From Pseudomonadota bacterium (GTDB lineage: Bacteria; Pseudomonadota; Alphaproteobacteria; Rhizobiales; Xanthobacteraceae), in assembly GCA_023434095.1 (NCBI GenBank), contig JAEYTJ010000354.1, positions 1 to 5,978 on the forward strand: a stretch of 5,978 bases of DNA, given 5' to 3'. How positions within the stretch are numbered: the stretch's first letter is position 1; every line of letters starts with the position of its first letter. Below are positions 5,753 to 5,978 of the stretch, one piece after another. A program made the position numbers and the translations under genes. The notes below the pieces were generated by a model. That model did no database searches. It had not been told where the DNA came from and saw only the letters and a list, made by a program, of their open reading frames with translations.

Positions 5753-5978
5753 TCACGCTGCGAGATCGGCGACGATGGCGTCGAGCACCGGCAGGCCGAG
5801 GGCGGTGGCGCGCAGGCGGTCGCCCGGCAGTTCCTCGATCATCCCCTCCTCCAGCAGCGCCGCCACCCGCGCCGGATCGAAGCCGCGTCCGGCCAGCCGG
5901 GTGAAGCGGGCGCGGTCGATGCCTTCCGCGAGGCGCAGGCCCATCAGCAGATATTCGTCGGCCTGCTCGGCGCGGGTG
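5753..5978 (-). CDS. hemW: Radical SAM family heme chaperone HemW, C-terminal part
   Basis: Only the last 75 codons are in the window; the gene continues past its right edge. The visible part reads TRAEQADEYLLMGLRLAEGID, then a small winged-helix-like segment (FTRLAGRGFDPARVAALLEEGMIEEL) and RLRATALGLPVLDAIVADLAA before the TGA. This is the HemN C-terminal domain found at the end of HemW. HemW binds heme and is thought to deliver it to respiratory proteins; it is related to the coproporphyrinogen dehydrogenase HemN but lacks that activity. The radical-SAM CxxxCxxC region that would confirm the family is outside the window, so HemN itself is not strictly excluded. The short alanine-ending C-terminus and the neighbouring LpoA-like gene fit the hemW locus of rhizobia. 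It is convergent with that gene. Confidence 0.85.
   Translation of the reverse strand, partial: TRAEQADEYLLMGLRLAEGIDRARFTRLAGRGFDPARVAALLEEGMIEELPGDRLRATALGLPVLDAIVADLAA

Overview
This is a GC-rich chromosomal window from an alphaproteobacterium. It is most likely from the Hyphomicrobiales (Rhizobiales), and perhaps the Xanthobacteraceae (Ancylobacter, Starkeya or Xanthobacter type). The order rests on an OlsB-type acyltransferase, an Hsp20 gene paired with a DUF1150 gene, and the block of hemW, an LpoA-like lipoprotein gene, rsmI, yraN and gshB. The family-level guess rests only on recalled resemblance of proteins and of one intergenic palindrome. No mobile element, CRISPR array, tRNA or rRNA was seen.

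Layout, left to right. Positions 1-830 (+) hold the 3' part of olsB, an ornithine-lipid biosynthesis gene whose start lies outside the window. Positions 831-1027 are a regulatory gap with a candidate RpoH promoter (930-958) and, just before the next start codon, a hairpin with the hallmarks of a ROSE RNA thermometer (970-1027). This controls an Hsp20 small heat-shock gene (1028-1450) followed 47 bases later by a DUF1150 gene (1498-1782), with a strong hairpin terminator at 1810-1849. Facing these on the minus strand is a run transcribed leftward: rsmI (4239-3334), yraN (3341-2937, overlapping rsmI by 8 bases) and gshB (2821-1880). Divergent from rsmI, on the plus strand, is a periplasmic-binding-fold lipoprotein of the LpoA/penicillin-binding-protein-activator type (4454-5659). 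A palindromic repeat (5686-5728) separates it from the 3' end of hemW on the minus strand (5978-5753).

Most genes are core housekeeping: membrane lipid modification, 16S rRNA methylation, glutathione synthesis, heme chaperone function and probably cell-wall synthesis control. The most distinctive part is the heat-shock unit. It appears to be controlled twice, at transcription by RpoH and at translation by a ROSE-like hairpin, and it carries an uncharacterised DUF1150 protein as second cistron. I see no entirely new system here; that unit and the E. coli-like rsmI/lpoA/yraN neighbourhood deserve the closest look.
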